In this document: positions 9,132 to 18,448 of the stretch, piece after piece
Numbering within the stretch: the first letter of the stretch is position 1
Layout: every line of letters begins with the position of its first letter
Source: Actinomadura livida
GTDB taxonomy: Bacteria > Actinomycetota > Actinomycetes > Streptosporangiales > Streptosporangiaceae
Direction: 5' to 3'
Assembly (NCBI RefSeq): GCF_014648675.1
Contig: NZ_BMRO01000004.1
Coordinates: 174,737-238,736, forward strand
DNA length: 64,000 bases
Position numbers and translations under genes: made by a program
The notes under the pieces: generated by a model
What the model saw: the letters and a program-made list of their open reading frames with translations, nothing else
Databases searched by the model: none
Told to the model about the DNA's origin: nothing

Positions 9132-9512
9132 GTGAGCCCCGTCCGTACCTGCTCCCGCACCGCCTGCAAGGCGCCTGCAGTGTTCACGCTCACGTACGTC
9201 TACCGTGACTCCACCGCGGTCTTGGGGCCGCTAGCCACGTACGCCGAGCCGCACTGCTACGACCTGTGCGCGGAGCATTCCGAGCGGCTCACCGCCCCGA
9301 TGGGCTGGGAACTGGTGCGGCTGCCGGTCGAGGAGGAGGCCGAGCCCAGCGCGGACGACCTGGAGGCCCTCGCCGACGCCGTCCGCGAGGCCGCCAAGCC
9401 CGCTCCCGGCCCCGGCCAGGAGCCGGTCGGCCAGGGCACCGAGGTCGGCCGCCGCGGCCACCTGCGGGTGCTCCGCTCGGAGCCCGCGGCGACACAGCCC
9501 GGCCAAGAGTGA
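9132..9512 (+). CDS. DUF3499 family protein
   Basis: This 126-residue protein is conserved across actinobacteria. It contains an N-terminal cysteine/histidine cluster: TCSRTACKAPA, then AEPHCYDLCAEHSERL, which looks like a small zinc ribbon, and a conserved MGWELVRL. The C-terminal half is acidic and low in complexity. Translation starts at GTG 9132 (SPVRTCSR), the usual start for the family. The function is unknown. Synteny with manB and the zincin-like gene matches other actinobacterial genomes. The last seven codons lie within a 20-bp tandem repeat. Confidence 0.85.
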   Translation: MSPVRTCSRTACKAPAVFTLTYVYRDSTAVLGPLATYAEPHCYDLCAEHSERLTAPMGWELVRLPVEEEAEPSADDLEALADAVREAAKPAPGPGQEPVGQGTEVGRRGHLRVLRSEPAATQPGQE

Positions 9513-9550
9513 CGCAGCCCGGCCAAGAGTGACGCAGCCCGGCCGGGAGT
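9491..9550. repeat. Three tandem 20-bp repeats spanning the DUF3499 stop codon
   Basis: The unit GACGCAGCCCGGCCAAGAGT occurs three times at 9491-9510, 9511-9530 and 9531-9550; the outer copies differ by one to two bases. The first copy encodes the protein C-terminus, and the TGA spans the junction with the second copy. Unit length is not a multiple of three, so copy-number change downstream of the stop would not alter the protein. Confidence 0.85.
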
Positions 9551-9740
9551 GAGGGCCGCCCGCTGGGGAAGGTCCGCCCGCGGGGAATCCCGGTGCCGGT
9601 GCGGCGACTTCCCGTCCGGCCGCGTCCGCCCGTCCCGGTAGGCTCGTGTCCCTGTCGCCGTTCCCGGGGCCGCCGCCGCCGGGCGGCGCTCACCCGGGCC
9701 GGGTTCCTACCAGGCCGGTTTCTTCGGACAGGGAGCAGGA

Positions 9741-11096
9741 GTGGGCGACCTCGCCAAGATCTTCAAGGCGTACGACATCCGCGGTGTCGTGCCGGACGAG
9801 CTCGACACCGCGACCGCCGAGGCGGCGGGCGCGGCCTTCGTCCGGGTGACCGGGGCGAGCGCGATCGTCACCGCGCACGACATGCGCGAGTCGTCGGTCC
9901 CGCTCTCGGAGGCGTTCGCGCGGGGCGCGGTCTCACAGGGCGCGGACGTGATCGAGGCCGGGCTCGGCTCCACCGACCTGCTCTACTACGCCAGCGGCAG
10001 CCTCGACCTGCCCGGCGCGATGTTCACCGCGAGCCACAACCCCGCCAAGTACAACGGGCTGAAGCTGTGCCGCTCCGGCGCCCGGCCCGTCGGCCAGGAC
10101 ACCGGCCTCGCCGAGATCCGCGAGATGATCGAGAACGGCGTCCCCGCCTACGACGGCGAGCCGGGCGCGGTCACGCGGCGCGACGTCCTCAAGGGCTACG
10201 CCGACCACCTGAAGACGCTCGTCGACCTGTCGTCGATCCGCCCGCTCAAGGTCGTCGTGGACGCGGGCAACGGCATGGGCGGGCACACCGTCCCGCCGGT
10301 GTTCGAGGGCCTCCCGATCGACCTGGTGCCGCTGTACTTCGAGCTGGACGGCACCTTCCCCAACCACGAGGCCAACCCGATCGAGCCGGAGAACCTGCGC
10401 GACCTGCAGGCGAAGGTGCGCGAGACCGGCGCCGACATCGGGCTGGCGTTCGACGGCGACGCCGACCGCTGCTTCGTCGTGGACGAGCGCGGCGAGATCG
10501 TCGCCCCGTCCGCGATCACGGCGCTGGTCGCGACGCGCGAGCTGGCCAAGCACCCCGGCTCCTCGATCGTGCACAACCTGATCACCTCGCGGGCCGTCCC
10601 GGAGATCGTCGCCGAGCACGGCGGGACGCCCGTCCGGACGCGCGTCGGGCACTCGTTCATCAAGCAGACGATGGCGGAGACGGGCGCGGTGTTCGGCGGC
10701 GAGCACTCGGCGCACTTCTACTTCCGCGACTTCTGGTTCGCCGACTCGGGCATGCTCGCCGCCCTGCACGTCCTCGCGGCCCTCGGGCAGCAGCACGGGC
10801 CGCTGTCGGAGCTGCTCGGCGAGTACACCCGCTACGCGGCGTCCGGCGAGATCAACAGCGAGGTCGCCGACCAGGCGGCCGCGGCCGGCAAGGTCCGCGC
10901 CGCCTTCGAGGGGCGCCCCGGCGTCGCGATCGACGAGCTCGACGGGCTGACCGTGGGCGACGAGGCCGCCGGATGGTGGTTCAACCTGCGGCCGTCCAAC
11001 ACCGAACCGCTGCTGCGCCTCAACGCGGAGGCGGGCGACGAGGCGACCATGGCGGCGATCCGTGACGAGGTCCTGGCCCTCGTCAGGGAGAAGTGA
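9741..11096 (+). CDS. manB: Phosphomannomutase / phosphoglucomutase
   Basis: It interconverts hexose-6-phosphate and hexose-1-phosphate in the cytoplasm, feeding GDP-mannose for glycan and lipoglycan synthesis. All four alpha-D-phosphohexomutase signatures are present in the 451 residues: the catalytic phosphoserine loop TASHNP (96-101, Ser98), the Mg2+ loop DGDADR (238-243), the sugar-specificity loop GEHSAH (320-325) and the phosphate-binding loop RPSNTEP (417-423). The GEHSAH form is usual for PMM/PGM. The GTG start is preceded by GGGAGCAGGA. The downstream Trm112-like and SIS isomerase genes run in the same direction at short spacing and probably form one operon with it. Confidence 0.95.
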   Translation: MGDLAKIFKAYDIRGVVPDELDTATAEAAGAAFVRVTGASAIVTAHDMRESSVPLSEAFARGAVSQGADVIEAGLGSTDLLYYASGSLDLPGAMFTASHNPAKYNGLKLCRSGARPVGQDTGLAEIREMIENGVPAYDGEPGAVTRRDVLKGYADHLKTLVDLSSIRPLKVVVDAGNGMGGHTVPPVFEGLPIDLVPLYFELDGTFPNHEANPIEPENLRDLQAKVRETGADIGLAFDGDADRCFVVDERGEIVAPSAITALVATRELAKHPGSSIVHNLITSRAVPEIVAEHGGTPVRTRVGHSFIKQTMAETGAVFGGEHSAHFYFRDFWFADSGMLAALHVLAALGQQHGPLSELLGEYTRYAASGEINSEVADQAAAAGKVRAAFEGRPGVAIDELDGLTVGDEAAGWWFNLRPSNTEPLLRLNAEAGDEATMAAIRDEVLALVREK

Positions 11097-11136
11097 CCGG
11101 TCAGGAGAAGTGACTGCGAAGGGAAGAGACGCTGCC

Positions 11137-11319
11137 ATGACGTTGAAGCTCGACTCCTGGCTCCTGGAGATCCTCGCCTGCCCCAACTGCGGCGGCGGGC
11201 TCCGCACCGACGAGGCCGCCGCCGAGCTGGTGTGCACCGGCTCGTGCGGCTACGCCTACCCCGTCCGCGACGACATCCCGGTCCTGCTCGTCGACGAGGC
11301 CAGGACCCCCGCTCCGTGA
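11137..11319 (+). CDS. Trm112-family zinc-binding protein
   Basis: The 60-residue protein carries the Trm112 pattern: [14 protein letters not shown] near the N-terminus, a second C-x3-C ([20 protein letters not shown]) and the terminal IPVLL strand. In eukaryotes Trm112 activates several methyltransferases. In actinobacteria a copy between manB and the SIS isomerase is conserved, but its partner is unknown. The ATG at 11137 is preceded by GAAGGGAAGAG. It lies 40 bp after manB. Confidence 0.9.
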   Translation: MTLKLDSWLLEILACPNCGGGLRTDEAAAELVCTGSCGYAYPVRDDIPVLLVDEARTPAP

Positions 11320-11362
11320 CCGGTCCGCGGCGCGGTCCGGGCCGCCGGGCCGGGGCGGTGCG

Positions 11363-12550
11363 ATGAGCGCGGGGCTCGACCCCGCGCGGCTGGAGGACGC
11401 GGCGGCGGTCGAGGCGGCCGATCCCGCGGGGATGCTGCGGCAGGTCGCGTCGTCGGCCGCGCAGGTCCGCGAGGCGCAGCGGGCGGCGGCCGAGGCGGGG
11501 ATCGCCGGGCTGGCCGAGGACGGCCGGCCGCGCGCGATCGTGGTCGCCGGGATGGGCGCCGCGGGCCTGTCCGGAGACGTCCTCGCCGCCGTGTGCGGGC
11601 CCGGCTGCGCGGTCCCGGTGACGACCGTGCGCGGCTACCGGCTGCCCGGCTGGGTGGGCGCCGCCGATCTCGTCGTCGCGGTGTCCTGCTCCGGTGAGAC
11701 CGAGGAGACGCTCGAGATCGCCGCGGAGGCGGCCCGGCGGGGGGCAAGGCTCCTCTTCGTCGGCGGGGCGGATTCGCAGCTCGCGGCGCTGTCCGAACGG
11801 AGCCGCGGGGTCTTCGTCCCGGTGCGGCCGGTGGGGCAGCCCCGTGCGGCGCTGTGGGGCCTCACCATCCCCGTTCTCCTCGCGGCGCGGACCCTGGGCC
11901 TGGCGCAGGTGCCGGACGAGACCCTGGAGTCCACCGCCGCCCTGCTGGAGGACGTCGCCCACCGGTGCCGCCCGTCCAGCGAGCCGTTCCTGAACCCGGC
12001 CAAGCGGATGGCGCTCGACCTCGCCGGCGACCTCCCGATGGTCTGGGGCTCCTCGGAGCCCGCCGCGACCGCCGCATACCGGATGTGCAGCCAGCTGAAC
12101 GAGAACGCCAAGTACCCGGGGATCTTCGGCGCGGTGCCCGAAGCGGACCACAACCAGGTGATGGCGTTCGACGGCTTCTTCGCCCGCGGCGGCTCCCCGT
12201 CCGACCCGGACGGGTCAGTGTGGGGGCCGGCCCCCACACCCCCCGACAACGACCACTTCTTCCGCGACCGTACCGACGACCCCGAACACGGGCTGCACCT
12301 CGTCATGATGCGGGACGTGGACGAGCACCCCCGCCTGCGCAAGCGGAGCGAGGCGTCGACGGCGATGGCCCGCGACCGGGGCGTCGCGGTCACCGAGATC
12401 CGCGCCGAGGGCGAGCACCCGCTGGAGAGAATCGCGACACTCATCGCGCTGGCGGACTACGTCACGGTTTACTTGGCTATCGCGCTGGGCGTGGACCCCA
12501 CTCCGGTGCCTGCCATTCAAGAACTAAAGGCGAGGATTTCCCAGGTATGA
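11363..12550 (+). CDS. SIS-domain sugar-phosphate isomerase (mannose-6-phosphate isomerase type)
   Basis: This is a 395-residue protein of the bifunctional phosphoglucose/phosphomannose isomerase group. The N-terminal SIS domain contains VAGMGAAGLSGD (62-72) and the phosphosugar-binding SCSGETEET (108-116). The C-terminal half has ENAKYPGIFGAVPEADHNQVMAF, typical of the bacterial PGI C-terminal domain. It likely produces mannose-6-phosphate for the adjacent ManB, and its place corresponds to the SIS gene beside manB in mycobacteria. The TGA overlaps the next gene's ATG (ATGA). The start could also be slightly upstream, but ATG 11363 fits the family length. Confidence 0.85.
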   Translation: MSAGLDPARLEDAAAVEAADPAGMLRQVASSAAQVREAQRAAAEAGIAGLAEDGRPRAIVVAGMGAAGLSGDVLAAVCGPGCAVPVTTVRGYRLPGWVGAADLVVAVSCSGETEETLEIAAEAARRGARLLFVGGADSQLAALSERSRGVFVPVRPVGQPRAALWGLTIPVLLAARTLGLAQVPDETLESTAALLEDVAHRCRPSSEPFLNPAKRMALDLAGDLPMVWGSSEPAATAAYRMCSQLNENAKYPGIFGAVPEADHNQVMAFDGFFARGGSPSDPDGSVWGPAPTPPDNDHFFRDRTDDPEHGLHLVMMRDVDEHPRLRKRSEASTAMARDRGVAVTEIRAEGEHPLERIATLIALADYVTVYLAIALGVDPTPVPAIQELKARISQV

Positions 12551-13527
12551 GTGCTGAGGGCGGAACGAAGGCGATCGTCGCCGCGCTGCTCGCCAACACC
12601 GGAATCGCGGCGTCGAAGTTCGTCGCGTTCCTGTTCACCGGTTCGTCGTCGATGATCGCCGAGTCGGTCCACTCGGTGGCGGACGCCGGAAACCAGGCGC
12701 TGCTGCTGGTGGGCGGCAAGCGCGCCAAGCGCGGCCGGACGCAGCAACACCAGTTCGGCTACGGGCGTGAGCGCTACTTCTACGCGTTCGTCGTCGCGGT
12801 CGTCCTGTTCACCATCGGGGCGATGTTCTCGCTCTACGAGGGCTACCACAAGATCTCCCACCCGGAGGAGCTCAAGTCCCCGGGCTGGGCGTTCGGGGTG
12901 CTGGGCGCCGCGATCATCATGGAGATCTTCTCGTTCCGCACCGCGATCGTGGAGTCGAACAAGGTCCGCGGTGACCAGTCCTGGTGGGCGTTCATCCGCC
13001 GCGCCAAGGCGCCCGAGCTTCCGGTCGTGCTCCTGGAGGACCTCGGCGCCCTCGTGGGCCTGCTCTTCGCGCTGTTCGGCGTCACGATGGCCGTGGTCAC
13101 CGGCGACGGCGTGTGGGACGGCGTCGGCACCATCGGAATCGGTGTCCTGCTCGCCGTGATCGCGGTGATCCTGGCGTTCGAGACCAAGAGCCTGCTGATC
13201 GGCGAGGGCGCCGACCCCGAGGTCGAGCGCGCGATCGTCGAGGCGCTGGAGTCGGTGGAGCAGGTCGACCGCCTCGTCCACATCCGCACCCAGTACATGG
13301 GCCCGGAGGAGTTGCTGATCGCCGCCAAGATCGCCGTCAGCCACGACGACACGGCGGTGGACGTGGCCCGGGGCATCGACGCCGCCGAGGCCAAGATCCG
13401 GTCGCAGTTCCCCGAGGCGAAGCTGATCTACCTGGAGCCGGCGCTGTGGGAGCCCGCCGCGGAGGGCGCGGAGACCCCGGTGGTCCCGAAGCCGGCGGAG
13501 GATTCGGAGACTCCGGCGTCGTCCTGA
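12547..13527 (+). CDS. Cation diffusion facilitator family metal transporter
   Basis: This 326-residue membrane antiporter would export Zn2+, Fe2+ or another divalent metal in exchange for protons. About six TM segments lie in the first 220 residues. Metal-site residues are seen in TM2 as HSVADAGNQ (H..xD) and in TM5 as LLEDLGALVG. A cytoplasmic C-terminal domain of about 80 residues (RLVHIRTQYMGPEELLIAAKI) has the CDF dimer fold. It starts at ATG 12547, overlapping the isomerase stop. The long insert between TM3 and TM4 (FRTAIVESNKVRGDQSWWAFIRRAKAPELPVVLLED) is characteristic of one bacterial CDF subgroup. The metal cannot be told from sequence. Confidence 0.9.
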   Translation: MSAEGGTKAIVAALLANTGIAASKFVAFLFTGSSSMIAESVHSVADAGNQALLLVGGKRAKRGRTQQHQFGYGRERYFYAFVVAVVLFTIGAMFSLYEGYHKISHPEELKSPGWAFGVLGAAIIMEIFSFRTAIVESNKVRGDQSWWAFIRRAKAPELPVVLLEDLGALVGLLFALFGVTMAVVTGDGVWDGVGTIGIGVLLAVIAVILAFETKSLLIGEGADPEVERAIVEALESVEQVDRLVHIRTQYMGPEELLIAAKIAVSHDDTAVDVARGIDAAEAKIRSQFPEAKLIYLEPALWEPAAEGAETPVVPKPAEDSETPASS

Positions 13528-13552
13528 CCGTTCGTGTACTGACCGTTCGTCC

Positions 13553-13583
13553 GTCCCGGCCGCCCCGCGCGGGCGGCTGGGAC
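13553..13583 (+). terminator. Terminator hairpin after the CDF transporter gene
   Basis: GTCCCGGCCGCCC (13553-13565) pairs with 13571-13583 around a 5-nt loop, a 13-bp stem with one G-U pair, 26 bp past the stop codon. It ends the manB-to-transporter operon. Confidence 0.65.
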
Positions 13584-13936
13584 GGGCACGGAACCCCTCG
13601 CCGGGCGGCCGCCGCCGTGCCGGCCGACCCCAGCCCAGGCGAGACCGGCGAGCCCCTGACGAGGCGTGTACCGCGGCCGTCCGGCGAGGTGCTTCCCATG
13701 CGTCCCCGCCCGGACCCCTGAAACCGGGCGGTTCTGGTGTGACCGCGGTGGCCCCGCCGAACCCCTACGCCGGCGTCGGCCACCGTCGCGGTCACGGTTA
13801 AGACACTACGTTCGCGCTGGTCCCCGGCACGTCCCCCTCAGGGAGGGAACGCGGGTGGTACCTCAGGCGGACCCGGCTCGCCCGCATACATCCGCACGGT
13901 GAGGCATCCGCGCGTCCCAGCGGCCAGTATTGAAGG
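13584..13936. other. Intergenic region with a second long hairpin
   Basis: I find no credible gene in these 353 bp. A large imperfect stem pairs 13739-13753 with 13778-13795 (GTGACCGCGGTGGCC against its complement with a 3-nt bulge). The 60 bp before the histidine-kinase start contain the likely promoter, but I could not identify clear -35/-10 boxes. Confidence 0.5.
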
Positions 13937-15568
13937 GTGACCTCCGATGACAAGGCCCGGCCCGGACCCGGTCCCGCGGGGTTCGGCCCGGCCGTCGCGC
14001 ACCACGCGTGGCGGCTGTCCGGCCGGATCGTGGCGGGCGTCGGCCAGCTGCTGCTGTGGATCCTGACCGGCATCGGCACCCTGCTCCGCCCGCTCGCCGT
14101 GCGGCTGGCCGCACGGCTGAACGGCGTGGGCCGCCAGCCGGCGCCGCACCCGCCGGGAGCCCCCGGCGGCCCGGCGGACGCGACGGCGCCGCTGCCCCGG
14201 TGGATCGGCGCGTGGCGGGAGTTCGCCGCCTCCTGGTACTTCGCGCCGCTGACCGGGCTCGCGCTGACCGTCGCGGCCCTCGCCGAGCTGGCGCCGCGCG
14301 CCGAGTCGCCGATCAGCCTCGCGGGCGGGTTCGCGGTCGCGGCGACGCTGCCGCTCGTCTGGCGCCGGGAGAACCTGCGCCCGGTCGCGGCCGTGGTGCT
14401 CGGCACGGTCGCGGCCACCCTGCTCACCGGCGAGAGCCTGCTCATCACCACCGGGTTCGCGGCCCTCTACACGCTGTACGCGCTGGGACGGCAGCTGCCC
14501 CGCCAGTCCACCGGCGTCCTCGCGGCGGGCAGCGTCGCGACGCTCGCGGTCGTGTACCTGGCGGCGGGCTCGCTGGACGAGATCCCGTGGCCGGCGGCGT
14601 TCCTCGCCGTCCTCGCCGCCATCGGCCTCGGCGACGCGCGCCGCGTCGTGGAGTCGGCCGGACGCACCGAGGCTGCGGCCGCCGAACGCACCAACGAGAC
14701 CCTCACCCGGCTCACCGCCGTCCAGCGGGAGCAGGCCGTGATGCGCGAGCGCGCCCGCATCGCCCGCGAGCTGCACGACGTCGTCGCGCACTCCGTGTCG
14801 ATGATCGCGGTGCAGGCGGAGACCGCCCCGTACACGATGGAGAACCTGTCGCCCGAGGCCCGCGCCGGCTACACCGAGATCGCCAAGACCGCGCGGGAGG
14901 CGCTGGTGGAGATGCGCCGGCTGCTCAGCGTGCTGCGCGCCGACGCCACCCCGGAGCCGGAGGCGGCCAACTCCCCGCAGCCGCGGCTGGACCGGCTGCC
15001 CGACCTGATCGAGCAGCACCGCGGAGCCGGCGGCAACGTCGACCTCGCCGTGCACGGCGACCCGCGGGCGCTGTCGACGACGGTCGAGCTGTCCGCGTAC
15101 CGGATCGTCCAGGAGGCGCTGACGAACGCCCGGCGGCACGCGCCGGGCGCGGGGGTGCGCGTCGACCTGATGTTCCTGCCGGACCGGCTGGCGGTCCGCG
15201 TCCGCGACGACGGCCGGCACCCGCCGGGGCCGCCCGGCCGCGTCCCGCCCGGGCAGGACCCGGCAGCGCCGACCATGGTGCTGAACCGCGACGACCCCGC
15301 CTCCCGTACCGCGATACTGGACGACCGAGCGGGCATGGCGTCCGGGACCGCGGCGGGGGACGCCGGACGCACCCGTGTGCAGTCCCCGGAGTCCGGTGGC
15401 GGACACGGGCTCGTCGGGATGCGGGAACGTGCGACGATGCTGGGCGGACGGTTCTCCGCCGGCCCGGCCGCCGAGGGCGGTTTCCTGGTGGAGGCCGAGC
15501 TTCCGCTGGCGAGCGAGGGGAGTTCCACCCGTGGACACGGTCCGGAGGCGCCGCCCGGCGGCCGCTGA
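13937..15568 (+). CDS. NarL-system sensor histidine kinase (HisKA_3 type)
   Basis: This is a two-component sensor that autophosphorylates and passes phosphate to the regulator encoded just downstream. The 543 residues hold an N-terminal part with about five hydrophobic segments (roughly 30-60, 103-120, 128-140, 148-185 and 195-230), a short coil, and the dimerisation/phosphoacceptor motif RIARELHDVVAHSVSM with His280. The ATPase domain follows with N box ALTNARRHA (Asn397), DDG (424-426) and G box GGGHGLVGM (487-495). A Pro/Gly/Asp-rich insertion of about 58 residues (428-486) sits in the ATP lid between DDG and the G box. The start is GTG 13937. The signal sensed is unknown. Confidence 0.9.
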   Translation: MTSDDKARPGPGPAGFGPAVAHHAWRLSGRIVAGVGQLLLWILTGIGTLLRPLAVRLAARLNGVGRQPAPHPPGAPGGPADATAPLPRWIGAWREFAASWYFAPLTGLALTVAALAELAPRAESPISLAGGFAVAATLPLVWRRENLRPVAAVVLGTVAATLLTGESLLITTGFAALYTLYALGRQLPRQSTGVLAAGSVATLAVVYLAAGSLDEIPWPAAFLAVLAAIGLGDARRVVESAGRTEAAAAERTNETLTRLTAVQREQAVMRERARIARELHDVVAHSVSMIAVQAETAPYTMENLSPEARAGYTEIAKTAREALVEMRRLLSVLRADATPEPEAANSPQPRLDRLPDLIEQHRGAGGNVDLAVHGDPRALSTTVELSAYRIVQEALTNARRHAPGAGVRVDLMFLPDRLAVRVRDDGRHPPGPPGRVPPGQDPAAPTMVLNRDDPASRTAILDDRAGMASGTAAGDAGRTRVQSPESGGGHGLVGMRERATMLGGRFSAGPAAEGGFLVEAELPLASEGSSTRGHGPEAPPGGR

Positions 15569-15595
15569 CCCCGCGCGGCCCGGGGGGCGGCCGCG

Positions 15596-16267
15596 GTGAT
15601 CAGCGTGCTGATCGTCGACGACCAGACGATCGTGCGGGCCGGGTTCGCCGCCCTGCTCGACGCGCAGGAGGACATCACCGTCATCGGCGAGGCGGGCGAC
15701 GGGCGCGAGGCGGTCCGGATCGCCGAGCGCAGCCGTCCCGACGTCGTGGTCATGGACATCCGGATGCCCGGCATGGACGGCATCGAGGCGACCCGCCGCA
15801 TCCTCGCGCTGCCCGGTTCCGAGGGCGTCCGCGTCCTGGTGCTGACGACGTTCGACGTGGACGAGTACGTCTACGAGGCGCTCGCGGTCGGCGCGAGCGG
15901 CTTCCTGCTGAAGGACGCCACGGCCGACGAGCTGGTCTCCGCGGTCCGGGTGGTGGCGCGCGGCGACTCCCTGCTCGCCCCGCAGGTCACCGGGCGGCTC
16001 ATCCGCGAGTTCACCAAGCAGCGGCGCAGCAGGCCGCAGGCGCCGTCGGAGCTGGCGACGCTGACGGCCCGCGAGTCGGAGGTCCTCGTCCTCATCGCGG
16101 GCGGGCTGTCCAACGGCGAGATCGCCGAACGCCTCGTGGTCAGCGAGCACACCGTCAAGACGCACGTGGCGCGGGTCTTCACCAAACTCGGCCTCCGCGA
16201 CCGCGCCCAGGCCGTCATGCTCGCCTACGAGTCCGGCGTGGTGGTCCCAGGAGAGAACGCGAGCTGA
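15596..16267 (+). CDS. NarL/LuxR-family response regulator
   Basis: This is the cognate regulator of the upstream kinase. The receiver domain has the acidic pair DD (8-9), the phosphoacceptor Asp54 in VVVMDIRMPGMDG and the conserved Lys in FLLKDA (about 107). The C-terminal LuxR helix-turn-helix (about 152-215) reads LTARESEVLVLIAGGLSNGEIAERLVVSEHTVKTHV. The length of 223 is normal. The GTG start lies 27 bp after the kinase stop, so the pair is co-transcribed. Target genes are not evident. Confidence 0.94.
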   Translation: MISVLIVDDQTIVRAGFAALLDAQEDITVIGEAGDGREAVRIAERSRPDVVVMDIRMPGMDGIEATRRILALPGSEGVRVLVLTTFDVDEYVYEALAVGASGFLLKDATADELVSAVRVVARGDSLLAPQVTGRLIREFTKQRRSRPQAPSELATLTARESEVLVLIAGGLSNGEIAERLVVSEHTVKTHVARVFTKLGLRDRAQAVMLAYESGVVVPGENAS

Positions 16268-16291
16268 CCGCGGTCCCGGCCCCCGCGCTCG

Positions 16292-16660
16292 CTACGGGCG
16301 GCGGCGCAGGAGCCTCATGGCCTTCTCCTTCTCGAAGTCGAGGGCGCGCGTCGGGGGTGCGGAGAGGCGTCCGATGCGTTCGCCCAGTTCGCGGACGTGG
16401 GCCTGTACCTGCGGTTCGGCGAGGACGCGGAGGCCGAACGCCAGTTCGGCGGGGCCGATGTCGTAGCGCTTCTCCAGGGCGAGGGCGAGCGCGACCGCCC
16501 GCAGCTCGGTGTCGCCGAACTGGCGGTGGCCGCCGGCGCGCCCCCTGCCGGAGACCGCCTCCCGGGTGGACGGCAGCAGCCCGAGGGCCTCGCGGTAGCG
16601 GAGCATGCGGGGCGAGGTGCCGAGCCGCTGGGCGGCCTCCGTGATGCGCATGGCGCCCAT
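16292..16660 (-). CDS. MerR-family transcriptional regulator
   Basis: The 122-residue protein has the MerR winged helix at its N-terminus: MRITEAAQRLGTSPRMLRYREALGLL, then GRGRAGGHRQFGDTELRAVALALAL. A short helical C-terminal part follows with no cysteine cluster for metal or redox sensing, so the effector is unknown. Either ATG 16660 or ATG 16651 (MRITEA) may be used; the latter fits the family better. It converges on the response regulator and is divergent from ahcY. A palindrome, ACAAATTTGT, sits 5 bp from the upstream ATG, suggesting self-regulation. Confidence 0.86.
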   Translation of the reverse strand: MGAMRITEAAQRLGTSPRMLRYREALGLLPSTREAVSGRGRAGGHRQFGDTELRAVALALALEKRYDIGPAELAFGLRVLAEPQVQAHVRELGERIGRLSAPPTRALDFEKEKAMRLLRRRP

Positions 16661-16664
16661 TCTT

Positions 16665-16674
16665 ACAAATTTGT
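16665..16674. promoter_or_regulatory. Palindrome ACAAATTTGT at the MerR gene start
   Basis: This perfect 10-bp AT-rich palindrome in otherwise GC-rich DNA lies 5 bp before the first MerR ATG, between merR and ahcY. CTGACA precedes it on the minus strand. It is a candidate operator for the MerR protein. Confidence 0.45.
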
Positions 16675-16784
16675 GTCAGGAAGTCGCCTCCGGACGTGCC
16701 AGCGGCGGTGCGCCGACCGTAGACTCGCGGCGTTGACGCACCGCGCACCGACCCGCATCCCGCGGACCAAGGAGCAACGAAAGC

Positions 16785-18215
<1,431 letters not shown>

Positions 18216-18226
18216 GTTTATTGGCG

Positions 18227-18270
18227 GTGCCCGTGGTGGAGGGCGCTGGGGCGCCCTCCACCACGGGCAC
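18227..18270 (+). terminator. Very strong terminator after ahcY
   Basis: A perfect 20-bp stem is formed by 18227-18246 (starting GTGCCCGTGG) and 18251-18270, with the 4-nt loop TGGG, 11 bp after the ahcY stop. It lacks a U-tract but is among the most stable hairpins in the window. It separates the two SAH hydrolase genes. Confidence 0.8.
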
Positions 18271-18276
18271 ACGCGT

Positions 18277-18384
18277 GCGATTGCTGCATCGCTCCGACTC
18301 GCCTAGCGGCTCGCTGCGCGATCAGGTTTCTCGCAGGCTCGAAACCTGCCTTCGGACGCAATCGCGACGGTTCGGGTTGTCGCG
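18277..18384 (+). other. Structured spacer of unknown role between the two SAH hydrolase genes
   Basis: Three further inverted repeats follow the ahcY terminator. GCGATTGC (18277-18284) pairs with 18358-18365 and encloses CAGGTTTC/GAAACCTG at about 18324-18349. CGCGAC (18363-18368) can pair with GTCGCG (18379-18384), competing with the outer stem. This could be a leader RNA of the downstream gene, a small RNA or a dispersed palindromic repeat. It does not fit a tRNA: there is no D-arm or anticodon arm. Confidence 0.35.
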
Positions 18385-18448
18385 TGGCTGGTGTGCCGAC
18401 CGATGTTGTCGTAGGAGTGGTGCGGCGGTCCGCGCCTGAGGGGGGCTG

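Noticed and set aside
16700..16784. SAH or SAM riboswitch before ahcY
   Set aside because: The 85-bp leader has no conserved core of the known SAH or SAM riboswitches that I can recognise and no terminator/antiterminator pair.
18277..18365. tRNA-like structure between the SAH hydrolase genes
   Set aside because: An outer 8-bp stem and a 5-bp stem with 7-nt loop (CTCGAAA) are suggestive, but there is no D-arm, anticodon arm or CCA end.
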